Below are positions 8,804-16,809 of a stretch of 64,000 bases of DNA, piece after piece. Below the pieces are notes generated by a model. It was not told the DNA's origin. It ran no database searches and saw nothing but the letters and a program-made list of their open reading frames with translations. The position numbers and the translations under genes are program-made. The stretch's first letter is position 1. Every line of letters begins with the position of its first letter. Origin of the DNA: Flavobacterium cellulosilyticum (lineage in GTDB: Bacteria; Bacteroidota; Bacteroidia; Flavobacteriales; Flavobacteriaceae); NCBI RefSeq assembly GCF_004349355.1, contig NZ_SMFK01000003.1, positions 310,001 to 374,000 of the forward strand. The letters run 5' to 3'.

Positions 8804-8835
8804 ATGGCAAATTTAAGGCTTTTATATTTATTTTT

Positions 8836-8866
8836 TTGGTGTTTCATCCATTTGTAATTACATTTG
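8836..8866 (+). promoter_or_regulatory. smpB promoter (TTG-N20-TACATTTG)
   Basis: The -33 element TTG (8836-8838) and the -7 element TACATTTG (8859-8866) are 20 bases apart, a near-ideal Bacteroidota promoter. The smpB ATG starts seven bases after the -7 box, so the transcript should begin at or within a few bases of the start codon. Confidence 0.75.
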
Positions 8867-8873
8867 TCCTTCT

Positions 8874-9326
8874 ATGCTAAAAACAATCAACATACTTAAT
8901 AAAAGAGCTCGATTCGATTATGAAATAATCGAAAAATTTACTGCTGGAATCGTTTTGGCTGGAACGGAAATAAAATCTATCCGTCTAGGAAAAGCAAATA
9001 TAACTGAAAGTTTTTGTGAGTTCAGTGGCACGGAGCTTTTTGCAATTAATACCTACATTGAAGAATATGCTTTTGGAAATCAATTCAATCATAAATCAAG
9101 AAGTGAACGCAAACTTTTGCTTAATAAGCGAGAATTAAAAAGTTTAGCTAGAAGTGTACAAGCAAAAGGATTAACAATTGTCCCTTTAAAATTGTTTACC
9201 AACGAAAAAGGGATGGCAAAACTTGAAATTGGCCTTTGCCGAGGAAAGAAAACCTACGATAAAAGAGAATCCCTAAAAGAACAAGATACCAAAAGAGATC
9301 TTGATAGAATAAAAAAAGCTTTTTAA
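8874..9326 (+). CDS. smpB: SsrA-binding protein
   Basis: SmpB binds tmRNA and brings it to stalled ribosomes for trans-translation. The 150-residue protein shows NKRARFDYEI, FTAGIVLAGTEIKSIRLGKA and the basic tail CRGKKTYDKRESLKEQDTKR, all family signatures. The start is supported by homologous N-termini beginning about four residues before NILNKRAR. The ideal promoter ends only seven bases upstream, so the mRNA is probably leaderless or nearly so. The tmRNA gene itself is not in this window. Confidence 0.95.
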   Translation: MLKTINILNKRARFDYEIIEKFTAGIVLAGTEIKSIRLGKANITESFCEFSGTELFAINTYIEEYAFGNQFNHKSRSERKLLLNKRELKSLARSVQAKGLTIVPLKLFTNEKGMAKLEIGLCRGKKTYDKRESLKEQDTKRDLDRIKKAF

Positions 9327-9423
9327 ATACAAGATCCACAACTAGATTTGAAAAAATTTACTTGTGGTTTTTTATATTTAAATTTTATGACCAAATATGT
9401 CAAGACAATTAATACATATAAAA

Positions 9424-10473
9424 ATGAAAACACTACTCAAAAATGCAAGAGAACAAAAAGGTTTAAAAACCAGAGAAGTGGCGCAACTTTTAAGGATTGA
9501 CCAAGCCTTAATCAGCAAGTTTGAAAATGGTTCCAGAAAACCAACCAAAGATCAAGTTGTTAAATTGGCCTCTTTATTAGCTATCGATTATGAAACCCTC
9601 TTGGTGGCTTGGCTTAAAGAGAAAATCCTTAATGAAATAGGACAGGATGAATTTGCCTTGAAAGCAATGGATATGGTTCGGGAAGAGATTCAAAATAACT
9701 ATAACACGATAAAAAAATCACTATCAAAAAACTTGACATCTATTCTTGATGAAATTGATATTCTTAAATCAAAGTTGGATAAATTTCCAAAATTTGATAG
9801 TGATAGAATCACTCAAGCTTTAGAACTGGAATATACTTTTGAAAGCAACCGCATCGAAGGAAATACACTAACACTTCTCGAAACTGATTTGGTAATCAAT
9901 GAAGGCTTAACTATTTCGGGTAAAAGCATGCGAGAGCATTTGGAAGCAATAAACCACCATGAAGCAATTGCCTATATCAAGCATTTGATAGACAAAAATA
10001 ATGCCCTAAATGAACAAGAAGTGTTATCTATTCATAACTTAATATTACGAGGAATTAAACCAAATGACGCTGGTCGATATCGTCAGACACAAGTAATGAT
10101 CAAAGGCAGTTCGTATATGCCACCGCAACCTTTTTTGGTTTCCAAAGAAATGGAAGATTTTTTTATTTGGTATGAAACCAATAAAAACAACTTGCATCCC
10201 ATTGTTTTGGCAGCAGAACTTCACGAGCGCCTATTGACTATTCATCCATTTATAGATGGAAACGGAAGAACTTCTCGCTTGGTAATGAATCTTATTTTAT
10301 TACAAAATGGATATGTAATTACCAATATAAAAGGCGATTACGAAACCCGAATGCGATATTACAATTCCCTAGAAACTGCTCAAACAAAAAACAACAAAGA
10401 AGATTTTCTGTTATTTATTGCCCAAAATGAAAAAGAAAGTTTGGCTCGTTATCTAGAAATTATTGGTCAATAA
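9424..10473 (+). CDS. HTH-Fic domain protein
   Basis: Residues 1-60 form an XRE-type helix-turn-helix (TREVAQLLRIDQALISKFEN). A helical linker leads to a Fic domain with the catalytic motif HPFIDGNGRTSR (His274). Fic enzymes usually transfer AMP from ATP to a Ser, Thr or Tyr of a target protein. The inhibitory motif SNRIEG (Ser141 to Glu145) lies before the Fic core, as in class II, so the enzyme should be self-inhibited until Glu145 moves. The HTH may repress its own promoter or set the target. I prefer the ATG at 9424; an ATG at 9397 would add nine residues before the HTH. Confidence 0.88.
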   Translation: MKTLLKNAREQKGLKTREVAQLLRIDQALISKFENGSRKPTKDQVVKLASLLAIDYETLLVAWLKEKILNEIGQDEFALKAMDMVREEIQNNYNTIKKSLSKNLTSILDEIDILKSKLDKFPKFDSDRITQALELEYTFESNRIEGNTLTLLETDLVINEGLTISGKSMREHLEAINHHEAIAYIKHLIDKNNALNEQEVLSIHNLILRGIKPNDAGRYRQTQVMIKGSSYMPPQPFLVSKEMEDFFIWYETNKNNLHPIVLAAELHERLLTIHPFIDGNGRTSRLVMNLILLQNGYVITNIKGDYETRMRYYNSLETAQTKNNKEDFLLFIAQNEKESLARYLEIIGQ

Positions 10474-10476
10474 AAA

Positions 10477-10506
10477 ATCCCGTCTAGTCCTAAAAGGATA
10501 CGGGAT
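10477..10506 (-). terminator. Terminator downstream of pcm
   Basis: The stem ATCCCGT (10477-10483) / ACGGGAT (10500-10506) has an inner AGTCCT/AGGAT extension. On the minus strand it is followed by TTTTTT, so it mainly ends the pcm transcript; the Fic gene converges on it. Confidence 0.65.
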
Positions 10507-10528
10507 ATTGGTTTATATACTCTGAATA

Positions 10529-11170
10529 TTAATTTTTATTTTCTAATAAAGGTACAAATCTAAAATCACCAAACTCATGTTTCTCGAATTGGGTTTCATT
10601 TTTTCTAATTAGTAAGGTCATTATTTGTTTTTCTTCACCAAGAGGAATGACCAACCTTCCTCCTATTTTTAATTGCGCCATCAAAGCTTGTGGAATTATT
10701 GGAGCACCAGCCGTTACAATTATGCTATCAAATGGCGCATGACCTGGCAATCCTTTATAGCCATCACCAAAAGAAAGATGTTTGGGGCGTATTCCTAATT
10801 TAGGTAATAAAGCTGATGTTTGTTTAAATAGTTCATTTTGCCTTTCAACACTATACACTTTAGCTCCCATCAAACATAAAACTGCTGTTTGATACCCTGA
10901 ACCTGTTCCAATTTCGAGTATTTTTTGTTCTTTTTTAACTTCTAATAATTGACTTTGAAATGCCACTGTATAAGGTTGAGAAATAGTTTGTCCAGCTCCA
11001 ATTGGAAAAGCTTTATCCTGATAAGCATAATCAGCAAAACTAGAATTCAAAAAAAGATGTCTTGGAATTTTACTTATTGCTTTCAAAACATTTTTATCAG
11101 TAATCCCTTTTTCTTTTAAAAGGCTTACTAATTGATTGCGAAGGCCTTGATGTTTGGAGGTGTCTTTCAA
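10529..11170 (-). CDS. pcm: Protein-L-isoaspartate O-methyltransferase
   Basis: The enzyme methylates L-isoaspartyl residues in damaged proteins using S-adenosylmethionine, starting their repair. The 213-residue protein has the family motif GAGQTISQPYTVAFQ, SAM-binding motif I ILEIGTGSGYQTAVL and the acidic FGDGYKGLPGHAPFDSIIVT region. The length is typical. It stands alone and is convergent with the Fic gene. Confidence 0.92.
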   Translation of the reverse strand: MKDTSKHQGLRNQLVSLLKEKGITDKNVLKAISKIPRHLFLNSSFADYAYQDKAFPIGAGQTISQPYTVAFQSQLLEVKKEQKILEIGTGSGYQTAVLCLMGAKVYSVERQNELFKQTSALLPKLGIRPKHLSFGDGYKGLPGHAPFDSIIVTAGAPIIPQALMAQLKIGGRLVIPLGEEKQIMTLLIRKNETQFEKHEFGDFRFVPLLENKN

Positions 11171-11317
11171 AATTTAAGTGAATTTATTTTGGTAAAAATA
11201 AGAAAGAAATTGCTATTATAAATATTGAATTTTAAATTTTATAGTATTAAATATTTATCAATTTGCAAAGGATAAAAATTAAATTGCGAACTGTCGAAGC
11301 AATTATTAATTTATTGC

Positions 11318-11325
11318 TATTTTTG
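11318..11325 (+). promoter_or_regulatory. -7 promoter element for the Gfo/Idh/MocA gene
   Basis: TATTTTTG fits TAnnTTTG and lies 15 bases before the ATG at 11341, giving a very short leader. It overlaps the open frame upstream of that ATG, which argues against an earlier start. Confidence 0.5.
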
Positions 11326-11340
11326 TTAAAAATACATTTT

Positions 11341-12306
11341 ATGCTAAAAGTAGGGGTTTTAGGTGCAGGACATCTTGGAAAAATACATTTACGATTATTA
11401 CAACAATCTGAAAAATATGAATTGGTTGGTTTTTATGACGAAAACCAAGAAAATGGAGCAAAAGTTGCCAATGAATTTGGATACAAACAATTCTCGACTA
11501 TTGCGACTTTAATCCATGCTGTAGATGTAATTGACATTGTTACCCCAACTCTTTCGCATTATAAATGTGCCAAAGTTGCTATCAAATCAGGAAAACACGT
11601 TTTTATTGAAAAACCTATTTCAAATACCGTAGCTGAAGCCGAAGAAATAATTGCTTTGGCAATTGAATATAAGGTAAAAGGTCAAGTAGGTCATGTCGAA
11701 AGATTCAATCCCGCTTTTAAAGCTACCAAGGATATGATCGAAAACCCGATGTTTATTGAAACCCATCGTTTGGCCGAATTCAATCCTCGTGGTACTGATG
11801 TTCCAGTGGTTTTAGATTTAATGATCCACGATATTGACGCTATTTTAAGCGTAGTTAATTCGAAAGTAAAAAACATACATGCCAGTGGAGTTTCTGTAAT
11901 TAGTGATACACCAGATATTGCCAATGCTAGAATTGAGTTCGAAAATGGATGTGTAGCGAATTTAACAGCCAGTCGGATTTCCCTGAAAAACATGCGAAAA
12001 TCCCGTTTCTTCCAAAAAGACGCCTACATCTCGGTAGATTTCTTGGAGAAAAAATGCGAGGTTGTAAAAATGAAAGATGCTCCCGAAATTCCTGGAGATT
12101 TTGATATGATTTTACAAAATGCTGAGGGTGTGAAAAAACAAATCTACTTCTCCAATCCTGATGTCGAGCAAAACAATGCCATTCTAGACGAATTGGATTC
12201 CTTTGCCGATGCTATTAACAACAACTCAACTCCAGTGGTAACTTTAGAACAAGCTACAGAAGCCTTGCGTGTAGCCTATCAAATTATTGATTGTTTTAAA
12301 AAGTAA
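11341..12306 (+). CDS. Gfo/Idh/MocA family oxidoreductase
   Basis: This NAD(P)-dependent dehydrogenase of 321 residues has the N-terminal Rossmann motif GVLGAGHLGKIHLRLL, the EKPIS motif carrying the catalytic lysine, and HDIDAILSVV in the substrate domain. Substrates of the family are sugars, inositols or related alcohols and cannot be assigned here. The frame continues upstream, but ATG 11341 lies directly after a promoter element and begins the conserved GVLGAGH strand. A perfect long hairpin follows the gene. Confidence 0.85.
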   Translation: MLKVGVLGAGHLGKIHLRLLQQSEKYELVGFYDENQENGAKVANEFGYKQFSTIATLIHAVDVIDIVTPTLSHYKCAKVAIKSGKHVFIEKPISNTVAEAEEIIALAIEYKVKGQVGHVERFNPAFKATKDMIENPMFIETHRLAEFNPRGTDVPVVLDLMIHDIDAILSVVNSKVKNIHASGVSVISDTPDIANARIEFENGCVANLTASRISLKNMRKSRFFQKDAYISVDFLEKKCEVVKMKDAPEIPGDFDMILQNAEGVKKQIYFSNPDVEQNNAILDELDSFADAINNNSTPVVTLEQATEALRVAYQIIDCFKK

Positions 12307-12311
12307 TAAAA

Positions 12312-12360
12312 TTAGTTTAAAGTTTAAAGTTACTCGAGAGTACTTTAAACTTTAAACTAA
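12312..12360. terminator. Perfect 19-bp hairpin after the oxidoreductase gene
   Basis: Left arm TTAGTTTAAAGTTTAAAGT (12312-12330) and right arm ACTTTAAACTTTAAACTAA (12342-12360) are exact complements. The loop is 11 bases. It is probably a terminator, though there is no T-run; the internal AAAGTTTAAAGTTT redundancy also suggests a simple-repeat origin. Confidence 0.6.
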
Positions 12361-12481
12361 AATCCATGAAATGAGTATAACGGAAATGTGATGCAAAAAC
12401 CGATGAAGTTATATGCGACCCGAGCTTCCGAACAGGCGAAGCAATTACATATTCCTTTATAAAAACTAATATTATCAACAT

Positions 12482-13369
12482 ATGAAAATTATAGCCGTAA
12501 TCGGAGCTGGAACTATGGGCAATGGTATAGCACATACTTTTGCACAAAGTGGTTTCACCGTAAAACTGATCGATGTATCCGAAAAGTCATTGGATTCGGG
12601 AATGGCAACTATATTTACGAATTTAGATCGTATGGTTGCTAAAGGAACCATTACCGAAGGAGACAAATTCAAAACCATCAGTAATATAATTACCTATACC
12701 GATTTAAAAGATGGTGTTACAGGCGTTGATTTAGTTGTTGAAGCAGCCACTGAAAATGTAGAATTAAAACTAAATATCTTCAAGCAATTGAACGAGATTT
12801 GTTCTCATAACACAATTTTCGCAACAAATACCTCTTCCATTTCTATTACACAAATTGGAGCTGTTGTAGCGCATCCAGAACGTGTAATTGGGATGCATTT
12901 TATGAATCCTGTACCGATTATGAAATTAGTCGAAATTATCCGCGGCTACAATACGAGTGATGAAGTGACGAAAATCATTATGGATTTATCCGAAAAACTG
13001 GGAAAAACTCCCGTTGAAGCCAATGATTATCCAGGTTTTGTGGCCAACAGAATTTTGATGCCCATGATTAACGAAGCAATTGAAACATTATACAACAAAG
13101 TAGCTGGCGTTTACGAAATTGATACCGTGATGAAACTCGGAATGGGACACCCAATGGGACCTTTGCAATTAGCCGATTTCATTGGATTGGATGTCTGCTT
13201 GGCAATTCTTAACGTGATGTACGACGGCTTTAAAAACTCAAAATATGCTCCTTGTCCGTTATTGGTCAACATGGTCCGAGCTGGAAAATTAGGAGTGAAA
13301 TCTGGTGAAGGTTTCTATGATTATGGTGAAAGTAAAAAAGCAGAGAAAATCTCAAAACAGTTTGTATAA
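12482..13369 (+). CDS. hbd: 3-hydroxyacyl-CoA (3-hydroxybutyryl-CoA) dehydrogenase
   Basis: The enzyme oxidises or reduces 3-hydroxybutyryl-CoA/acetoacetyl-CoA with NAD(P). The 295-residue protein carries the Rossmann motif VIGAGTMGNGIAHTFAQSG, the ATEN-containing AATENVELKL, the catalytic segment GMHFMNPVPIMKLVEII and the C-terminal NDYPGFVANRILMPMINEA and GHPMGPLQLADFIGLD. It is a stand-alone dehydrogenase without the hydratase domain, as in PaaH/Hbd. The yggS start codon follows one base after its stop codon, so the two are co-transcribed. Confidence 0.92.
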   Translation: MKIIAVIGAGTMGNGIAHTFAQSGFTVKLIDVSEKSLDSGMATIFTNLDRMVAKGTITEGDKFKTISNIITYTDLKDGVTGVDLVVEAATENVELKLNIFKQLNEICSHNTIFATNTSSISITQIGAVVAHPERVIGMHFMNPVPIMKLVEIIRGYNTSDEVTKIIMDLSEKLGKTPVEANDYPGFVANRILMPMINEAIETLYNKVAGVYEIDTVMKLGMGHPMGPLQLADFIGLDVCLAILNVMYDGFKNSKYAPCPLLVNMVRAGKLGVKSGEGFYDYGESKKAEKISKQFV

Positions 13370-13370
13370 T

Positions 13371-14030
13371 ATGTCAATAGCACAAAATCTTCTCAAAATA
13401 AAATCGACTTTACCTGAAAACGTAACCCTAGTTGCGGTTTCAAAGACTAAACCTATTCCTGATTTAATGGAAGCTTATGATGCCGGACAACGAATTTTTG
13501 GCGAAAACAAAATCCAAGAAATGGCAGAGAAATGGGAGGCAATGCCAAAAGATATCGAATGGCACATGATTGGACACGTTCAGACGAATAAAGTCAAATT
13601 TATGGGGCCTTTTGTAAATTTGATTCACGGTGTTGATAGTTCGAAATTATTGGCAGAAATAAATAAACAAGCAAAAAAGAACAACCGAATTATTGATTGT
13701 TTACTTCAAATCCATATTGCCGAAGAAGAAACTAAGTTTGGTTTGGATGAAATGGAACTCAACGAAATCCTAACATCAAAAGCTTTCGAAGAAATGAAAA
13801 ACATTCGAATCGTTGGATTAATGGGAATGGCCACTTTTACAGACAACCAAAACCAAATCAAGAAAGAATTCACGCATTTGAAATTGATTTTTGACAAACT
13901 GAAACCACTGAACACTAATAACTGCCAACTGAACACTATCTCAATGGGAATGTCGGGCGATTACAAACTCGCAATTGAATGCGGAAGTACTATGGTTCGA
14001 ATAGGAAGTAGTATATTTGGGGGACGATAA
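13371..14030 (+). CDS. YggS/PROSC-type PLP homeostasis protein
   Basis: The protein binds pyridoxal 5'-phosphate and helps balance free PLP and amino-acid pools. It has the PLP-lysine motif VAVSKTKP, FGENKIQEM, WHMIGHVQTNKVK and the closing SMGMSGDYKLAI, then STMVRIGSSIFG. The 219-residue length is usual. The start at 13371 follows the hbd stop directly. A segment encoding PLNTNNCQLNT contains two exact ACTGAACACT words 21 bases apart, resembling intergenic repeat DNA fixed in frame in a variable loop. Confidence 0.92.
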   Translation: MSIAQNLLKIKSTLPENVTLVAVSKTKPIPDLMEAYDAGQRIFGENKIQEMAEKWEAMPKDIEWHMIGHVQTNKVKFMGPFVNLIHGVDSSKLLAEINKQAKKNNRIIDCLLQIHIAEEETKFGLDEMELNEILTSKAFEEMKNIRIVGLMGMATFTDNQNQIKKEFTHLKLIFDKLKPLNTNNCQLNTISMGMSGDYKLAIECGSTMVRIGSSIFGGR

Positions 14031-14034
14031 ACTT

Positions 14035-14071
14035 CAATGGCAATAGCAATGGCAACGGCAATGGCAAATTG
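14035..14071 (+). repeat. CAATGG-type hexanucleotide array (left)
   Basis: CAATGGCAATAGCAATGG is followed by CAACGGCAATGGCAAATTG. This is a degenerate array of CAATGG units immediately after yggS, to the left of the four-helix-bundle pseudogene. Confidence 0.8.
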
Positions 14072-14095
14072 AAAAAAAATAAAATTAAAACCTAA

Positions 14096-14464
14096 ATGGA
14101 AGTTAACGAACCTAATTTTGATAAAATTTATAATTTTGAAGATCGTTTGGTTCGATTTGCTGGAGAATGTATTTTCTTTGTTAGAAAACTAGAAAAGTCT
14201 TATGAAATTGAATATTAGAAAAACCAATTAATAAGATCGTCCGGAAGTTCTTCGTTAAATTATGGAGAAGCTCAAGGCACAATAACTAGCAAAGATTTCA
14301 TTTTCAAAGTTTCATTATCCGTAAAGGAACTTAAAGAATCTAGAAATTCATTAAAAGTTCTTGATAATATAAAATCAGGAGATTCAGAAGAAAGAAAATG
14401 GCTTTTGACGGAAGTTGAAGAACTTATCGCAATCGCTTCAAAAATGATAAACAATAAAAAATAA
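14096..14464 (+). pseudogene. Four-helix-bundle (23S rRNA IVS-type) protein, nonsense-interrupted
   Basis: The frame from ATG 14096 reads through FEDRLVRFAGECIFFVRKLE, then after a stop codon KNQLIRSSGSSSLNYGEAQG, TSKDFIFKVSLSVKELKES and ends at TAA 14464. RSSGS-x-NYGEA is the signature of the four-helix-bundle family first seen in 23S rRNA intervening sequences and related to the Avd protein of diversity-generating retroelements. A TAG at 14216-14218 (codon 41) breaks the gene where family members usually have Tyr. Otherwise the 122 codons are full length, so the loss looks recent. CAATGG-like repeats flank it on both sides, in opposite orientation. Confidence 0.85.
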
Positions 14465-14466
14465 TT

Positions 14467-14590
14467 CAATTACAATAACAATTACAATGGCAATTACAAT
14501 TTTAAATTTTTAAAATTGATAATGAGTTTTGATTTTGCCATTGATATTTGAAATTGCTATTGCCATTGATTTTTGAAATTGATATTGAAA
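14467..14590. repeat. CAATTA/CAATGG-type array (right)
   Basis: It begins CAATTACAATAACAATTACA, then CAATGGCAATTACAAT, and ends with the reverse form TTTGCCATTGATATTTG, TTGCTATTGCCATTG and so on up to the next gene. The reverse half is complementary to the array at 14035-14071, so the pseudogene is bracketed by inverted repeats. Confidence 0.75.
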
Positions 14591-15952
14591 ATGTACGCAA
14601 TACTTGACATAGAAACTACTGGAGGACAATTCAACGAAGAAGGAATAACGGAAATTGCCATTTATAAATATGACGGTCACGAAATCGTGGATCAGTTCAT
14701 CAGTTTGGTGAATCCCGAAATTCCAATTCAGCCTTTTGTGGTAAAATTGACCGGAATTAATAATGCCATGTTACAATCTGCCCCAAAGTTTTTTGAAGTG
14801 GCCAAACGCATTATTGAAATGACCAACGACGCTGTTTTGGTAGCACATAACGCCGAATTTGATTATCGAATATTACGTACCGAATTTCGGCGTTTGGGCT
14901 ATGATTTCAATGTGAAAACACTTTGTACAGTCGAACTATCCAAAAAATTATTGCCTGAACAACCTTCTCACAGTTTAGGTAAACTAGTTCGTGCTTTGGG
15001 AATCCCAATGGCCGACAGACATCGTGCCAGCGGAGATGCATTAGCCACCGTAAAGTTGTTCAAATTGCTATTGGACAAAGATGTAAATAAAGAAATTGTC
15101 AAAGAACTTATCAAATTCGAAATCCAAAAAGGAATTTCTCCTAAATTGATGGATATCGTCGAAAGCCTTCCTTCCAAAACAGGGATTTACTATATTCACC
15201 GTGAAGATGGAACGATCATTTTTATTGGAAAAAGCCGAAACATAAAAAAGCGTGTAAATCAACATTTCACTGGAATTACAAAAAGTGCCAAGAAAATTCA
15301 GAATGAAGTTTTCACCGTAACTTATGAAGAAACGGGAAGCGAATTGATTTCCATTTTAAAAGAATCCCAAGAAATAAAAATCAATAGACCCATTTATAAT
15401 AGAATGTCACCTAAAAGCAATTTTTCATGGGCAATCTATGCTGAAAAAGACGCAGAAGGTTACTTGAATTTAAATTTACAAAAGGCTGACGGGCGCAAAA
15501 AAGAAATAAAATCATATACTTCTCTACAGGAAGGCAAGGACGCCTTGCTTAGAATAAGTTCTCAATACCAATTGTGTCAAAAATTGACAGGTTTATTTCA
15601 AACCAAAACACATTGTTTTCAACATACTATTAGTGAATGTGATGGTGCATGTGTTGGAAAAATTAATGCAGAAGCTTATAATGAGCGGGTTCAAAATTTT
15701 ATAGATAAAAATATTTTCGAAAATAAAACTTTGGCAATATTAGACAGAGGTCGCTCTATAACAGAACGTAGTGTAATATTTGTGGAAAATGGAATTTATA
15801 AAGGGTATGCCTTTTATGAATTAAATTATCAAATTACTACTATTGCCATTTTAAGAAACATCATTATTCCAATGCCAAATAACCGGGATACAAGGCATCA
15901 TATTCAAAGTTATATTCGAAAAAGCAAAGGAATTAAAATAATGCATTTTTAA
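14591..15952 (+). CDS. DEDDh exonuclease fused to a GIY-YIG (UvrC-like) domain
   Basis: Residues 1-165 form a DnaQ-like 3'-5' exonuclease with DIETTGG (exo I), AHNAEFDYRIL (exo II) and HRASGDALAT (exo III, DEDDh). Residues about 195-280 form a GIY-YIG nuclease domain (GIYYIHREDG, FIGKSRNIKKRVNQHF, EIKINRPIYN), as in the N-terminal half of UvrC and in Cho. The remaining part resembles the UvrC/Cho middle region, including CFQHTISECDGACVGK. The protein is probably a DNA repair or editing nuclease. ATG 14591 is preferred because it starts the exo I strand; an upstream TTG lies in repeat DNA. Confidence 0.85.
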   Translation: MYAILDIETTGGQFNEEGITEIAIYKYDGHEIVDQFISLVNPEIPIQPFVVKLTGINNAMLQSAPKFFEVAKRIIEMTNDAVLVAHNAEFDYRILRTEFRRLGYDFNVKTLCTVELSKKLLPEQPSHSLGKLVRALGIPMADRHRASGDALATVKLFKLLLDKDVNKEIVKELIKFEIQKGISPKLMDIVESLPSKTGIYYIHREDGTIIFIGKSRNIKKRVNQHFTGITKSAKKIQNEVFTVTYEETGSELISILKESQEIKINRPIYNRMSPKSNFSWAIYAEKDAEGYLNLNLQKADGRKKEIKSYTSLQEGKDALLRISSQYQLCQKLTGLFQTKTHCFQHTISECDGACVGKINAEAYNERVQNFIDKNIFENKTLAILDRGRSITERSVIFVENGIYKGYAFYELNYQITTIAILRNIIIPMPNNRDTRHHIQSYIRKSKGIKIMHF

Positions 15953-15967
15953 CTTTTTTTACTTCGT

Positions 15968-16807
15968 ATGATTCGAGAAAAATCAAAATTAAAAATACTA
16001 CGGCAAAAAATCCATATCATCATTTATGGAACAAATACGGTAGCCGGAAGACTTTTTGACTTAATCCTTTTGGGACTTATCCTCTTAAGCGTCCTTTTAG
16101 TAATGCTCGAAACAGTACAAGGATTTGATGTAAAATACCACGACCAACTTATAATTCTTGAGTGGATAATTACTGTTTTTTTTACACTTGAATATGTATT
16201 GAGAATTGCAGTTACAAACAAACCTTTAAAATACATCGCAAGTTTCTACGGTATTATCGATTTGATTGCCATTCTACCCATGTATTTGGCCTTTTTCTTA
16301 GTGGGGACAAAGGTTTTTTCAGTAATTCGTTCGCTACGATTGTTACGATTATTTAAAATTTTGAACAACCCAAAATTTTCAGTCCAATCATTACATTTAG
16401 TCAAAGCGCTCAAAGCCAGCAGAGGAAAAATCACGGTTTTCATGTATTTTGTACTCATCAGCACCATTATAATTGGCTCCATAATGTATATTGTTGAAGG
16501 GGAGGAAAATGGCTTTACAAGTATCCCAACCAGCATTTATTGGACAATTGTAACCCTAACGACAGTAGGTTATGGCGACATTTCACCTGTAACTCCATTG
16601 GGTCAATTTATAGCCTCGTTTGTAATGATTTTGGGGTATGGAATTATAGCAGTACCTACAGGAATTGTTACCACCGAAATGGCCAAATCAACAACTAAAA
16701 AACCAAATATAAATAACAACTATTCATGTAACCATTGCGATGCCGAAGACCATCAAGATAAAGCAAAATTTTGTTATCATTGCGGTTCAAAATTAGTAGA
16801 AAATTAA
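15968..16807 (+). CDS. Voltage-gated-type potassium channel with C-terminal zinc ribbon
   Basis: This 279-residue membrane protein has six transmembrane segments. The S4-like helix is VIRSLRLLRLFKILN, and the selectivity filter TTVGYGD (residues about 198-204) identifies a K+ channel. The tail carries CNHCDAEDHQ and CYHCGSK, two CxxC pairs forming a small zinc ribbon after the last helix. The channel would pass K+ across the inner membrane. The ribbon could act in assembly or sensing; that is inference. The gene starts 15 bases after the exonuclease gene. Confidence 0.88.
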   Translation: MIREKSKLKILRQKIHIIIYGTNTVAGRLFDLILLGLILLSVLLVMLETVQGFDVKYHDQLIILEWIITVFFTLEYVLRIAVTNKPLKYIASFYGIIDLIAILPMYLAFFLVGTKVFSVIRSLRLLRLFKILNNPKFSVQSLHLVKALKASRGKITVFMYFVLISTIIIGSIMYIVEGEENGFTSIPTSIYWTIVTLTTVGYGDISPVTPLGQFIASFVMILGYGIIAVPTGIVTTEMAKSTTKKPNINNNYSCNHCDAEDHQDKAKFCYHCGSKLVEN

Positions 16808-16809
16808 TA

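Noticed and set aside
14035..14590. CAATGG arrays considered as a CRISPR array
   Set aside because: Units are six bases and degenerate with no spacers of constant length, so this is a simple repeat.
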